DNA from: Sphingobacterium sp. ML3W
GTDB lineage: Bacteria; Bacteroidota; Bacteroidia; Sphingobacteriales; Sphingobacteriaceae
Direction of reading: 5' to 3'
Assembly (NCBI RefSeq): GCF_000747525.1
Contig: NZ_CP009278.1
Span: forward strand, 1,302,001 to 1,366,000
Length of the DNA stretch: 64,000 nucleotides
This document shows, in pieces, positions 36,560 through 46,144 of the stretch. Numbering within the stretch: the first letter of the stretch is position 1; the number at the start of each line of letters is the position of its first letter. Below the pieces are notes generated by a model. The model worked only from the letters and a program-made list of their open reading frames with translations. It was not told where the DNA came from and made no database searches. The translations under genes and the position numbers were made by a program.

Positions 36560-38413
36560 ATGTGTAAGAAGGCCGGAATAGTAGCGCTTCTGTTTATCGT
36601 AATCTTTATTGTAAGTTTTACTTCTATTAATTCGAAAGATACAGAACAATCACATGTCAGTTCACGTGAGCGAAAAATTCAAAACGAAGTTTTCAACCAA
36701 CTTGTATCCTTCCATGATTATGTAAGAGATACGCTTTTGGTGGAGGTTGGCAAAAATCAGGTTGATGAACAAAATGTTCGGCAAGCATTTTTAAAGTCTA
36801 GATTGTTGTTCAAAAAATTTGAATGGGCATCAGAATATTTTTCTGCAGACTTGAGTAAGCGATTAAATGGCCCACCCGTAGAGGAGATTGAGAACGCTGA
36901 TTTATTAGACCCTTCTTTAGCACGTGCTATTGATCCAATGGGCTTACAGGTGATTGAGGAGTTTATTTACCCAAATTACGATACATCAAGAAAAGAAGAG
37001 CTCATCAGTGAAGTTAGGCATTTAGTATCCAATACAGCATTTCTGATTTCTTATTTCCATGATCAGCAGCTAGCCGATTGGCGAATATTGGATGCAAGTA
37101 AGTTAGAGGTTTTTAGGATAATTGCTTTAGGTATCACTGGATTTGATAATGCACTTTCTTTGAACAGTATGCAAGAGTGTTCGGAATCCTTAAAAAGTCT
37201 TCGTGATATCCTTTCTCTTTATATCAATAAAAAGAGAAAAACTTCCTTACTACAAGATCTAGATGCCTCGATTGCTTATCTTTCACAGCACCCTGATTTT
37301 AACTCCTTCGACAGAGCTTTTTTTATTACACGCTTTGGAAATAAGGTCAGTACTGGGATAGCGCAACTGGAGCAGGATCTACCGGGGCGTAAAATTAAAT
37401 ACAATCGAATGCTTAGGCAGGAGGCAAGAACAATGTTTGATTCCGATGCATTCAATGTAGATGCATTTACTCCCGGTCCTGAATTTCATATGACAGATGC
37501 AAAAGTGGAGTTGGGAGAAAAGCTTTTTTATGATGTCGCATTATCGGGTACAGGTACGAGAAGCTGTGCTTCCTGTCATAATCCAGGTTTAGCATTTACA
37601 GACGGACTCGTTAAAAACACCAATATTCATAATCCATCGAAACTGTTGACAAGAAACACACCTACATTACTCAACGCAGCTTTACAATCAAATTACTTTT
37701 ACGACATGAGAGCGTTAACGTTGGAGGATCAGGTGCGTGATGTAATCGGTAACAAACACGAGATGGATGGCGCGATGGAGGCGGTCATAAAATATGTTTC
37801 TGCAGATAGGTCATACCGATCTTTATTCGCAAAGACTTTTTCTACCACGTCAGAAAATGGAATCAGTTCGGATCAAGTAACCAATGCCCTAGCTTCTTAT
37901 ATCCGTAGTTTGACTACGCTGAACAGTCGGTTTGATGCTTATATGCGTGGTAATGATGATGCGTTATCAATACAGGAATTGAACGGTTTTAATTTATTTA
38001 TGGGGAAAGCGAAATGCGCCACCTGTCATTTCGTTCCTTTGTTTAATGGTGCTACCCCTCCAAAATACGTTTCGAGCGAAACAGAAGTATTGGGTGTTCC
38101 AATCTCTTTGGCAGACTCCACGCTGGACGCTGATTTAGGCTATTATAGTGTGATTGGTATTGATTCCTATAAAAATGCATTTAAAATACCTACTGTTCGG
38201 AATGTCAAAAAAACAGCACCATATATGCACAATGGTGTTTATGAAACGTTAGACCAAGTAATGGAATTTTATAATAACGCGGGAGGGGTAGGGTTAGGAA
38301 TGAATCTTTCGAATCAAACGCTTCCTCAAGAAAATCTGCAACTTACTGAAAAAGAAATAAAGGATGTTATTGCGTTTATGGAGAGTTTGGAAAGTACACA
38401 TGTCGTGTTCTAA
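36560..38413 (+). CDS. Di-heme cytochrome c peroxidase with extra N-terminal helical domain
   Basis: 617 residues, about 250 more than a classical MauG/CcpA-type peroxidase. An N-terminal membrane anchor or signal (AGIVALLFIVIFIVSF) is followed by a helical region of about 280 residues without heme motifs. The peroxidase part starts near 310 with FHMTDAKVELGEKLFYD. It contains two heme c sites, CASCH at 336-340 and CATCH at 486-490, plus the axial/closing regions KIPTVRNVKKTAPYMHNG. It would reduce hydrogen peroxide or modify a substrate in the periplasm. It is 29 bp from the phosphoesterase gene, so the two are a likely operon. The N-terminal domain is unassigned. Confidence 0.85.
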   Translation: MCKKAGIVALLFIVIFIVSFTSINSKDTEQSHVSSRERKIQNEVFNQLVSFHDYVRDTLLVEVGKNQVDEQNVRQAFLKSRLLFKKFEWASEYFSADLSKRLNGPPVEEIENADLLDPSLARAIDPMGLQVIEEFIYPNYDTSRKEELISEVRHLVSNTAFLISYFHDQQLADWRILDASKLEVFRIIALGITGFDNALSLNSMQECSESLKSLRDILSLYINKKRKTSLLQDLDASIAYLSQHPDFNSFDRAFFITRFGNKVSTGIAQLEQDLPGRKIKYNRMLRQEARTMFDSDAFNVDAFTPGPEFHMTDAKVELGEKLFYDVALSGTGTRSCASCHNPGLAFTDGLVKNTNIHNPSKLLTRNTPTLLNAALQSNYFYDMRALTLEDQVRDVIGNKHEMDGAMEAVIKYVSADRSYRSLFAKTFSTTSENGISSDQVTNALASYIRSLTTLNSRFDAYMRGNDDALSIQELNGFNLFMGKAKCATCHFVPLFNGATPPKYVSSETEVLGVPISLADSTLDADLGYYSVIGIDSYKNAFKIPTVRNVKKTAPYMHNGVYETLDQVMEFYNNAGGVGLGMNLSNQTLPQENLQLTEKEIKDVIAFMESLESTHVVF

Positions 38414-38573
38414 CACCGGTAAGGTCTATTTTTTCATTCCTTTCATCAGCCATTTGATTCTAGTCTTTAATTTTCTATTTATTATTTCTTGTCCTATGGC
38501 AATTTAATTGTTGATAAGGATAGCGAGTTTAGGGCCATATTTAAATTACTGTACTTTAAATTCAAGATAAAAC

Positions 38574-39245
38574 ATGAATAGTATTCTTTTTTTAGGTTTA
38601 ACACTTCTTTTTATATTGATTTTCTACTTTGCAAATGGACGGAATAAACAAGTCTTGCTTCTGAATATAGCTTGGGCATTAATGATAGGTTCATTGGCTT
38701 TTTTAGGTGTTTTTATTTCTAATCCAAAGTTATTTATCATTGGTTTGATTGGCACTATTCTTTTAAATGCCCTGCTACTTAGAAAAATAAAGGATACCCG
38801 ATTAAACATCCAGCTCTTGTTGGTCATTCAGTCTTTAAGGGTGATTGTTGAGTTATTCCTATATGCGTTATACCTCGAAAAGATGATTCCTAAATTGATG
38901 ACTTTTAAAGGGATGAATTTTGATATTTTAATAGGGTTTTCTAGTATCTTGTTCCTATTCGTTTACCTATTTCAGTATGATGTTTTAAAGAGTTGGGTAT
39001 TTGGATTATGGAATTATCTTGGAATTTTATCTTTGATTGTCGTTGTTTCAATTGGTGTGCTATCTTCACCTGTGCCCATTCAGCAATTTGGTTTTGATCA
39101 ACCAAATGTGGCGGTACTTGTTTATCCCTATGCCTTACTACCAACGATTATTGTTCCTATTGCTATACTTGCGCATGTGCTTTTGCTAATAATGTGGAGA
39201 GGCCAAAGAGGTGGTACTATATCAACTTCTAAAGGAAGAGTTTGA
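38574..39245 (+). CDS. Seven-transmembrane-segment protein of unknown function
   Basis: 223 residues, very hydrophobic. Seven segments are visible: SILFLGLTLLFILIFYF, a second around NIAWALMIGSLAFLGVF, LFIIGLIGTILLNALLL, the fourth with LLLVIQSLRVIVELFLY, LIGFSSILFLFVYLF, YLGILSLIVVVSIGVL and IIVPIAILAHVLLLIMW. The N-terminus is probably outside. Loops are short and lack conserved catalytic motifs. I do not recognise the family. It stands alone between the peroxidase and the convergent RND operon; no promoter is obvious. Confidence 0.7.
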   Translation: MNSILFLGLTLLFILIFYFANGRNKQVLLLNIAWALMIGSLAFLGVFISNPKLFIIGLIGTILLNALLLRKIKDTRLNIQLLLVIQSLRVIVELFLYALYLEKMIPKLMTFKGMNFDILIGFSSILFLFVYLFQYDVLKSWVFGLWNYLGILSLIVVVSIGVLSSPVPIQQFGFDQPNVAVLVYPYALLPTIIVPIAILAHVLLLIMWRGQRGGTISTSKGRV

Positions 39246-39327
39246 GGCTAAGTCTGATGATTGGTTAGCATTTTTGAATAACGAAAATAGCATGCTACCA
39301 TTGCTATAGCATTTAGGGGAAATGAAG

Positions 39328-39365
39328 ACTGGAGGCCTATCACGTTAAGATGATGAGCCTCCAGT
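39328..39365. terminator. Possible hairpin between convergent genes
   Basis: ACTGGAGGC (39328-39336) pairs with GCCTCCAGT (39357-39365) around a 20-nt loop, between the membrane-protein gene and the RND operon end. There is no clear T run, so function as a terminator is uncertain. Confidence 0.4.
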
Positions 39366-39384
39366 TCATTTAAGGACTTATTTA

Positions 39385-40563
39385 TTACAATAAAAATTCG
39401 TGTAATTTTGCCAGTGCAAGCTGATAGTTTTGCTGTGCTTCTACCGATTTTCTGTAATTTTCGTAATAGATATTCTGTTCTACGGTATACTCCAAAAGGG
39501 TGATTTCGCCAGCATCAAGTGCTTTTTTCAACAATCGGTTCGTACTGCTATTATCGATGGAACTACGGTATATTTCCATTGTTTTTTTATCGTTATTTGC
39601 TTTCTGATATAAGGATTGTAATTGCGTAAACGCTTGTGTTTGAAAATCCTTTAGTCTTTCCTCGGAAGCTATTTTTGCTAATCTAGCATGTTTTACCTTG
39701 TTCTTATTTTGCCATAACGGTATTGATACGCCTAAAGTAACCCCTTTAAAATCTTCGTCAATTATCTTTTCTCGGGCGAAACCAGCACTGATCGTTGGAA
39801 GATTAGCCGATTTCTGTACAGCAATATGCTGATCATCGACGATAATTTCTTGTTGAAGCGATTGCAATATCGGACTGCGTTTTATGACTTCAGCATACCA
39901 AGTTTCAAAATGGGTAGGTAATGCTTCTAAAGGATACTCGGTTTCCAGTATTGCTACTTCAACACCACCATTTTGTTGCTTTAAATCCCCTAATGTACGC
40001 TCTCGTTCGGTGTGGATCTGTGCAATCTGTCCTTGTATATTGGCTAAATTTACTTTAGATCGGTTGAACTCTATAATGGTAGCATCGCCAAGAGCGAGCT
40101 TTTTCTTATAGAGGGCGGAAATCTCTTGAGCATGTTGTTGTTGCGTTTCGAGTTGTGCGATTAAATTGTTGTAATAAATAACCGTAATGATGTTTTCCTT
40201 TGCCGTTTGTAGGATTTGGATCCGTTGGGTATCGTAATCCAACTCCACCAATTTGTTTTGGCTATTGGCAAGCGTTTTCCTTTTGCCAGTAAGCGTAGCG
40301 ATATCAAATTCCTGTGTTATGCTCAGGTCTTGTTGCTTGCCCAAATCACTTGGTTTCCCCCAGAGGTAGCTGTATGCTACTTCTGGGTTATTCAGGTAAA
40401 TGCCTGTCAAGTTCTGTACTTTGAGGGCATCGATTTGCGTATTTAAAGCACGCAAGCTTGTATTGTTTTGATCTATATCCTGTAGTATGCGCTCATAGAC
40501 AGTTTGTGCAAATGAGGGTGAATAGCTCAGAGATAAGATGAATATGAAAACTAAATATTTCAT
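39385..40563 (-). CDS. TolC-family outer-membrane efflux protein (CzcC type)
   Basis: 392 residues with a signal peptide (FIFILSLSYSPSFAQ). Two long coiled-coil-like halves (LRALNTQIDALKVQNLTG, IAQLETQQQHAQEISALYKKKLALGD and the second-half equivalents) are the outer-membrane factor repeat of TolC/CzcC proteins. The trimer forms the outer-membrane duct of a tripartite pump. It is the last gene of a three-gene leftward operon with a CusA/CzcA-like pump 10 bp upstream. No cysteine lipidation site is seen, so it is not a lipoprotein. Confidence 0.88.
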   Translation of the reverse strand: MKYLVFIFILSLSYSPSFAQTVYERILQDIDQNNTSLRALNTQIDALKVQNLTGIYLNNPEVAYSYLWGKPSDLGKQQDLSITQEFDIATLTGKRKTLANSQNKLVELDYDTQRIQILQTAKENIITVIYYNNLIAQLETQQQHAQEISALYKKKLALGDATIIEFNRSKVNLANIQGQIAQIHTERERTLGDLKQQNGGVEVAILETEYPLEALPTHFETWYAEVIKRSPILQSLQQEIIVDDQHIAVQKSANLPTISAGFAREKIIDEDFKGVTLGVSIPLWQNKNKVKHARLAKIASEERLKDFQTQAFTQLQSLYQKANNDKKTMEIYRSSIDNSSTNRLLKKALDAGEITLLEYTVEQNIYYENYRKSVEAQQNYQLALAKLHEFLL

Positions 40564-40573
40564 GTCTTCCGAA

Positions 40574-43500
40574 TTAATCTAATGTTATTGTATTTTTTTC
40601 TTTTTTGCCCATCATGGTGTACACAATCGGTACAATAAAAGCATTGAGCAGTGTAGAGGTTATCAATCCGCCAAGTAGTACCTGTGCCATGGGGCTTTGG
40701 ATCTCATTACCGGGTAGACTTCCGCCCATTGCTAGCGGTATCAAGGCAAGTGCCGAGGTGAAAGCTGTCATGAGGATAGGAGCTAAACGGTCCGTCGAAC
40801 CGTGAATGACACTGTCGATGACGCTCATACCTTGTTGTTGCAGATCATTGAATCGTGATACCAGTAGCATACCGTTCCGAGTAGCGATACCAAATAGCGA
40901 TATAAATCCGATGATGGCAGGGATACTCAAATCATTACCTGTAAAGAATAGCGTCAAAATGCCGCCAATTAATGCTAAAGGAAGATTGACCAAAATTAAA
41001 AACGATTGTTTAGCACTCTTAAATTCATTATAAAGCAGCAAATAAATGACTGCAATGGAGAATATCGAAGTGAGAAGTAGAATACGCGAGGCAGCCTGTT
41101 CACTTTCAAATTGCCCACCATATTCAATACTATATCCTTCTGGTAAGGGTACATCTGTTTTGATTTTTTCTTGTATATCATTAACGACACCTCTTAAATC
41201 GCGTCCTTCAACATTGGCAGAGACGACAATCTTGCGGGACACATTTTCTCTATTGATGGTGTTAGGACCAGTAGAAGAAGTGATGTCCACGACATGCTCC
41301 AATGGGATTTTCTGGCCATTGGCATCTATCATCAGGTTTTTTATGGATTCCATATTGGTACGATGGTCCGGGTTCACTTTTACGGTCAGGTCATAAACCT
41401 GATTCCCTTCGTATACACTGGATACTTCCGTTCCTGCGAGTAGCACTTCGATTTGCTCTGAAAGTTGCGGCAGCGTAATGCCGTATTTGGCCAAAAGAGC
41501 ACGCTTTGGTTTTATCTTCAACTGCGGTCTGTCGATCTGTTGTTCTACATTCAGATCGACAAGTCCATCAACGCCACCGATTGAGCCTTTAATCTTATTG
41601 GCAATTTCATAGAGTTGATGCAAATCTGACCCAAATATTTTTATCGCGATATTAGCTTGCGTCCCTGATAGCATGGCATCGATGCGGTGCGATATCGGTT
41701 GACCGATCTCCAGGCTAACTCCAGGGATAAGATTCAACTGTTCGCGAACATCAGCAACAAATTCTTCACGTGTCCGGTCCGAAAGCTCGTATGGAGCTTC
41801 AATCTCCGAAACATTCACCCCTAAAGCATGTTCGTCTAGTTCTGCACGCCCCGTCTTTCGTCCTGTTGTTTTTATTTCAGGAATAGACAACAATATTTTC
41901 TCCGCCAGATTACCGATTTTATCCGATTCTTCAAGAGATACACCCGGTAATGTATTGACATTGACGGTCAGAGAACCCTCGTTGAAAGAAGGAAGAAAAC
42001 TTCTTCCAAGCGTAAAGAATAAACCCAACGATACCATAAAGATAACGACGGTCACGGCTATGATACTTTTTTTGTATTTCAAACTCCAGAGCAAACATTT
42101 TTCATATACTCTTTTTAGATGAAAAGTTACCCAAGGTTCTTTTTTCGAACTTTCAGATTTTGAGTTGAGTAAAAAGCTACACAATACGGGGGTAAGAGTC
42201 AGCGCCACAACTGTCGAGGCAGCAAGTGCGATGATAAAAGCTATACCCAATGGTGCCAACATACGTCCCTCCATCCCAGAAAGGAAAAATAAGGGTACAA
42301 AACTAGCAATGATAATGAGTGTCGAGTTTAAGATCGGCATGCGCACTTCTCGTGAAGCTTCGTAAATGACCTTCAGTAGAGGGGACTGCTGTTGAATAGG
42401 CAATAGCCTGTTTTCTCGAAGGCGTTTGAAGACATTTTCGACATCGACAATGGCATCATCCACAAGCGAGCCGATAGCAATAGCCATACCGCCCAGACTC
42501 ATGGTGTTGATCGTAAGTCCCATTCCTTTAAGTGCCAGTATGGAAGCTACGAGCGATAGGGGAATGGTAACTAGAGAAATCAAGGTCGTACGTACATTCA
42601 TCAAAAAGATGAATAGAATAATGACGACAAATATACCGCCTTCAATCAGCGCGCTATTGACATTATTTATCGAACTGTCGATAAAACGCGATTGACGGAA
42701 GATATCCGATGAGATTTGTATATCATCAGGTAGATTTCGCTTTAAATCTTCCAACGCCATATCTATTTTTTCGGTCAGTTCGATCGTACCTGTATTCGGT
42801 TGTTTCGTGACGGTGATCAATACCGCAGGTTTTCCCTTCACCGAGGCTAAACCTATTTTAGGCTCCTTGTTTCCGATACGTACTTCGGCAACTTGAGATA
42901 ATAAAATAGGTGTATTGTTAATCGATTTGATGACCGAAAGACTGATTTCTTCTAAGTTATTGGTGGAGATAATCCCCTGAACCAAGTATTCGTTACCATA
43001 TTCGTAAAGTACTCCACCCGTTGCGTTTTGATTCATTGACTTTACAGCATCCATTACTTCGGACATGGATACTTCATAATGTTTCATCTTTTCGGGATGG
43101 AGAAGAATTTGGTACTCTTTGATATCACCCCCCAATACGGCGACTTGTGCGACTCCACCCGTAGCTAATAGACGAGGACGTATTGTCCAATCGGCCAATG
43201 CTCTCAACTCTTGGAGCGAGGTACTGTCGGATTGAAGCCCAATGATCATGACCTCTCCCAATATAGAGGACTGTGGACCTAATGTGGGATTCTCCACATT
43301 ATCTGGTAAGTCATTTTGAACAACCGTCAATTTTTCGGATACGATCTGTCTGGCCTTAAAAATATCGGTTCCCCATTCAAATTCTACCCACACTACGGAG
43401 AATCCTGTGGTAGAACTGGAGCGAACACGACGTACGTCTGTTGCACCATTAATGGCGGTTTCCACAGGGAAAGTAACCAATCGTTCAACCTCCTCTGGTA

Positions 43501-43669
43501 CCATACCCTTAGCCTCAGTCATGATAACGACGGTTGGCGCATTTAAATCTGGGAAAACGTCGACCTCCATGTTTTTTGCAGTATATACACCCGCAATCAT
43601 CAATAAGACAGACGCCACTAGCACAACTAATCTGTTGTTCAGTGAAAATTTAATTATTTTATCTAACAT
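40574..43669 (-). CDS. Heavy-metal RND efflux pump (CzcA/CusA family)
   Basis: 1031 residues. The N-terminus has LDKIIKFSLNNRLVVLVASVLLM, followed by the periplasmic loop starting MEVDVFPDLNAP, the classic HME-RND opening. The family block GRKTGRAELDEHALGVNVSE, the TM4 region MAIAIGSLVDDAIVDVENVF with adjacent acidic residues for proton relay, and GSTDRLAPILMTAFTSALALIPLA are present. It exports divalent or monovalent metals from periplasm or cytosol using the proton gradient. Ion choice (Co/Zn/Cd versus Cu/Ag) is not decidable by eye. It sits between adaptor and outer-membrane factor genes. Confidence 0.93.
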   Translation of the reverse strand: MLDKIIKFSLNNRLVVLVASVLLMIAGVYTAKNMEVDVFPDLNAPTVVIMTEAKGMVPEEVERLVTFPVETAINGATDVRRVRSSSTTGFSVVWVEFEWGTDIFKARQIVSEKLTVVQNDLPDNVENPTLGPQSSILGEVMIIGLQSDSTSLQELRALADWTIRPRLLATGGVAQVAVLGGDIKEYQILLHPEKMKHYEVSMSEVMDAVKSMNQNATGGVLYEYGNEYLVQGIISTNNLEEISLSVIKSINNTPILLSQVAEVRIGNKEPKIGLASVKGKPAVLITVTKQPNTGTIELTEKIDMALEDLKRNLPDDIQISSDIFRQSRFIDSSINNVNSALIEGGIFVVIILFIFLMNVRTTLISLVTIPLSLVASILALKGMGLTINTMSLGGMAIAIGSLVDDAIVDVENVFKRLRENRLLPIQQQSPLLKVIYEASREVRMPILNSTLIIIASFVPLFFLSGMEGRMLAPLGIAFIIALAASTVVALTLTPVLCSFLLNSKSESSKKEPWVTFHLKRVYEKCLLWSLKYKKSIIAVTVVIFMVSLGLFFTLGRSFLPSFNEGSLTVNVNTLPGVSLEESDKIGNLAEKILLSIPEIKTTGRKTGRAELDEHALGVNVSEIEAPYELSDRTREEFVADVREQLNLIPGVSLEIGQPISHRIDAMLSGTQANIAIKIFGSDLHQLYEIANKIKGSIGGVDGLVDLNVEQQIDRPQLKIKPKRALLAKYGITLPQLSEQIEVLLAGTEVSSVYEGNQVYDLTVKVNPDHRTNMESIKNLMIDANGQKIPLEHVVDITSSTGPNTINRENVSRKIVVSANVEGRDLRGVVNDIQEKIKTDVPLPEGYSIEYGGQFESEQAASRILLLTSIFSIAVIYLLLYNEFKSAKQSFLILVNLPLALIGGILTLFFTGNDLSIPAIIGFISLFGIATRNGMLLVSRFNDLQQQGMSVIDSVIHGSTDRLAPILMTAFTSALALIPLAMGGSLPGNEIQSPMAQVLLGGLITSTLLNAFIVPIVYTMMGKKEKNTITLD

Positions 43670-43685
43670 CTTGTTGATTCCTTAA

Positions 43686-44969
43686 TTAATGTACATGACC
43701 TTCAGGAATCAACGATGCATTTGCTGCGATCTTGACCTGATAAACACCATTTGTTACGATTTCTTCGCCCTTGTTTAGCCCTGAAGTAATCAAAACACGT
43801 TCTCCATCACTATGACCTATTTTGACCTCCTGTCTGCTAAATACTTCTTTTCCTTTTTTTAGATATATAAAGTATACGCCCTGATCTTCGGTTAATGCAG
43901 ATACTGGTACGGTGAGCGCCTGCGGAATAGGGTGTGCAATGAGCGATATATCGACATATGCACCCGGAAGAACGGTGCCCACATTATCAAATTCAAATAA
44001 CATGGGTATGTAAAATGAATTTTTCTCGATGCCTTTACCATAGGAGACGAGTCGTCCATTGAGTTGTTCTAATTTCAGTGTTTTGTTATCGTAAGAAGTA
44101 CGGAAATATGCGGTTTTGATGCTATGCATATCGCTGAAGTATTTTTCTGCTACATCTGCTCGAAGCTGCAGCTTTTTGTTTTTCGTAATCGTAGCAATTG
44201 GCTGTCCTACGGTTACGTAGTCACCGTCTTGGATCAATTTGTTTTTAACAAATCCGGCAATCGGTGCTTTCACAAGCACACCATTGCTGCTGCGGTTTGC
44301 AGATAATGCATTGAAGGTTGTTTTTGCATTCTCAAAGCGCAATTTAGCATCTTGATAATTTTTTTGTGAAATCAATTGATCTTCTATTAGGCTCTGTGCT
44401 CTTTCCCATTCATTTTTAGCACTTTCGTATTCGGCACTTGCTTTGTTGGTTGGGTCACCTTCAAGTAGGTTTTTAGAGGAAATGGCCAATAGATTTTCGC
44501 CCGATTTGATGGCACTACCTGCTGTAAAGTTTGACTTGCTAAAGGATACCACACCATTGGTGGTCGCCACTACGGTGACATCATCGCCAACTGCATTTTC
44601 GATCTGACCACTGGTACGGATGACACGGTGGAAATCACGTAATTCAATTACTTCTGTTTTTAATTGTGCTGTTTTTGCCTGTGCTTCTGTGAAAATGATT
44701 TCACCGTCGGAATGGCCTTCTTCACTACTATGGTCATGACCAGTGTGGTTATCCTTAGCGACTTTCTCTCCGTCGTCATGGCTGTGGTTATGTCCTTCAT
44801 GATCGTGACCTTCGTGTCCTTCATGGCTATGGTCGTGTTCAGCATGGTCATGTCCATCCTGTTTAATACTTTGTTTTTCTGTTTTTTTTGCTTCTGTGCT
44901 TTGGCAAGACGACAGAACGAAGATAGTTCCAGCCATAAAAAGGCAGAAAGCATATAACTTAATACGCAT
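43686..44969 (-). CDS. RND periplasmic adaptor lipoprotein with histidine-rich N-terminus
   Basis: 427 residues. A lipoprotein signal (AGTIFVLSSCQS) places Cys22 at the inner-membrane anchor. Residues 39-92 hold 15 histidines in HD/HS/GH repeats, a metal-binding tail. After this come the membrane-fusion blocks: a barrel-sandwich start near GVVSFSKSNFTAGSAIKSGE, a helical hairpin with ERAQSLIEDQLISQ, KAPIAGFVKNKLIQDGDYV, and the beta-barrel region VPVSALTEDQGVYF. It connects the pump to the outer-membrane factor; the tail probably collects metal. It is the first gene of the operon, ending 16 bp before the pump gene. Confidence 0.92.
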   Translation of the reverse strand: MRIKLYAFCLFMAGTIFVLSSCQSTEAKKTEKQSIKQDGHDHAEHDHSHEGHEGHDHEGHNHSHDDGEKVAKDNHTGHDHSSEEGHSDGEIIFTEAQAKTAQLKTEVIELRDFHRVIRTSGQIENAVGDDVTVVATTNGVVSFSKSNFTAGSAIKSGENLLAISSKNLLEGDPTNKASAEYESAKNEWERAQSLIEDQLISQKNYQDAKLRFENAKTTFNALSANRSSNGVLVKAPIAGFVKNKLIQDGDYVTVGQPIATITKNKKLQLRADVAEKYFSDMHSIKTAYFRTSYDNKTLKLEQLNGRLVSYGKGIEKNSFYIPMLFEFDNVGTVLPGAYVDISLIAHPIPQALTVPVSALTEDQGVYFIYLKKGKEVFSRQEVKIGHSDGERVLITSGLNKGEEIVTNGVYQVKIAANASLIPEGHVH

Positions 44970-45018
44970 TTTTGTATAGATATAGGAAGATACGCGACGC
45001 TCTATGAGGTCGATGTAT

Positions 45019-45026
45019 CAAAAATA
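45019..45026 (-). promoter_or_regulatory. -7 element of the metal-efflux operon
   Basis: The reverse strand reads TATTTTTG, a TAnnTTTG match, 50 bp before the adaptor start. No metal-regulator box was recognised. Confidence 0.4.
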
Positions 45027-45091
45027 AAATCGATAATAAAGTGAATTAACAACCGCTATATGAGCACGTTGTTCGTTTTTGTTCGGATTGT

Positions 45092-45496
45092 TTAAGAATA
45101 AGCTGGGGGAGCTCGTAAACCCATGCTAAGGGAATACAATCTATAGTAAATTGGATATTGATAAGCATATAACCCCCCATTTTCTGTAGCGGAGAGATTG
45201 TCTTGCTGGTTATAATATTCCTGAAAAAAATAAGCTACGAAAAAATTCAGCTGCTTGTAAAAATCCCAATCAGATAATTTAAATTCAAGATCCTGATTGT
45301 TGTTTGTGGTTAGAAATTCCTTTTCAAGGACACAAGGTTCGGTTTCTTGTGAATCGCGATTTTCAGCTACGGAATCGATGCATTCTTCTACAGTAAAGCA
45401 AGTCGCAAGCCCATGGTGGTGATGGGGCATGATGATACTTAATAATAAGAGTATCGTCGCTATTGTTGTACTGAATAAGTGCCTTTTGAATTTCAT
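45092..45496 (-). CDS. Small exported protein with HHHH motif (DUF6769-like)
   Basis: 134 residues from the ATG at 45496; the frame opens four codons earlier at a TTG. The N-terminus FKRHLFSTTIATILLLLSII is a hydrophobic signal or anchor, directly followed by MPHHHHGLATCF, a metal-binding-looking stretch of four His and then Cys residues (also CIDS and CVLE). The rest is low in cysteine and has aromatic residues. It lies upstream of the metal-efflux operon in the same direction. I recall similar small proteins next to CzcCBA systems in Bacteroidota, where a metal-sensing or buffering role is suspected but unproven. Confidence 0.65.
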   Translation of the reverse strand: MKFKRHLFSTTIATILLLLSIIMPHHHHGLATCFTVEECIDSVAENRDSQETEPCVLEKEFLTTNNNQDLEFKLSDWDFYKQLNFFVAYFFQEYYNQQDNLSATENGGLYAYQYPIYYRLYSLSMGLRAPPAYS

Positions 45497-45505
45497 AAAT
45501 ATTTC

Positions 45506-45513
45506 CAAACTTA
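45506..45513 (-). promoter_or_regulatory. -7 element of the HHHH-motif protein gene
   Basis: The reverse strand reads TAAGTTTG, an exact TAnnTTTG match ending 10 bp before the ATG; the mRNA would have almost no leader. Confidence 0.5.
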
Positions 45514-45837
45514 GATAAATTTATCTTAATTACAGTTTTAATTGTGTCACATCAAGTAAATTTATTCGTTTGAGTCTTTTTATTTAGGACTCATGAATGC
45601 TATGCAATTACCGATTTCTCCTCTTCCATCAAGGAATGATTTTTACTGGAAATATAGGTAATTATTTACTGTTTTACGGTTTGGTCATATAGATGTTGCA
45701 AACTTATGATCATTGCGGTATGTGCCGCATGCTGGTTTATCCAAAAGTTACTGTAGGAAAAACTAAACATGTTTCCGCTTGTTAAAAGGAACGCTTCTAA
45801 ATAGGAACGAGATTGTGTAAAGTCATTTCATTATCCC
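45514..45837. other. Gene-free stretch between the metal locus and the CDGSH gene
   Basis: No open frame of useful length on either strand. It contains only a short GAGTC/GACTC hairpin near 45570-45592 and divergent promoter elements at its ends. Confidence 0.5.
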
Positions 45838-45845
45838 TAGTTTTG
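45838..45845 (+). promoter_or_regulatory. -7 element of the CDGSH-protein gene
   Basis: TAGTTTTG fits TAnnTTTG and is 24 bp before the ATG at 45869; a TTG lies 22 bp upstream of it. Confidence 0.5.
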
Positions 45846-45868
45846 TATAGAATATTAATTAAATAGCT

Positions 45869-46093
45869 ATGTCGAAGACGAAACTTACCATTAACAATAA
45901 TGGATCGGTAAAAATAGAAGGCGATTTCGAAATCGTTGATAGAAATGGTGATGCATATGGTTTGCAGGGCAGAACAGTACTTTCAATCTGTCGTTGTGGA
46001 TTATCTAAAAACAAACCTTTTTGTGATGGTGCCCATAATGGTCACTTTGAACATGAAGCGATTGCTTTTGACCTTCCTCCAAAGAAAGTATAA
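45869..46093 (+). CDS. CDGSH iron-sulfur domain protein
   Basis: 74 residues. The Fe-S site is C-x-C with CDGAH: the segment SICRCGLSKNKPFCDGAHNG gives the three-Cys, one-His ligand set of mitoNEET-type [2Fe-2S] proteins. No signal peptide or anchor, so cytosolic. A single CDGSH motif with a short basic start is typical of bacterial members, thought to act in Fe-S or redox homeostasis. It is monocistronic, with its own promoter and a strong terminator. Confidence 0.93.
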   Translation: MSKTKLTINNNGSVKIEGDFEIVDRNGDAYGLQGRTVLSICRCGLSKNKPFCDGAHNGHFEHEAIAFDLPPKKV

Positions 46094-46144
46094 GCATGCT
46101 GTGTAATCTATTTTGATTACGAGTCATTATTATAAATATACGAT

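Noticed and set aside
35187..38413. Defence or anti-phage system in the phosphoesterase-peroxidase pair
   Set aside because: Both proteins carry export signals and enzyme motifs typical of periplasmic metabolism; no nuclease or nucleotide-signalling domain is present.
44660..44957. Two open frames overlapping the His-rich start of the adaptor
   Set aside because: They are reading-frame shadows of the GAH/CAT-type histidine codons.
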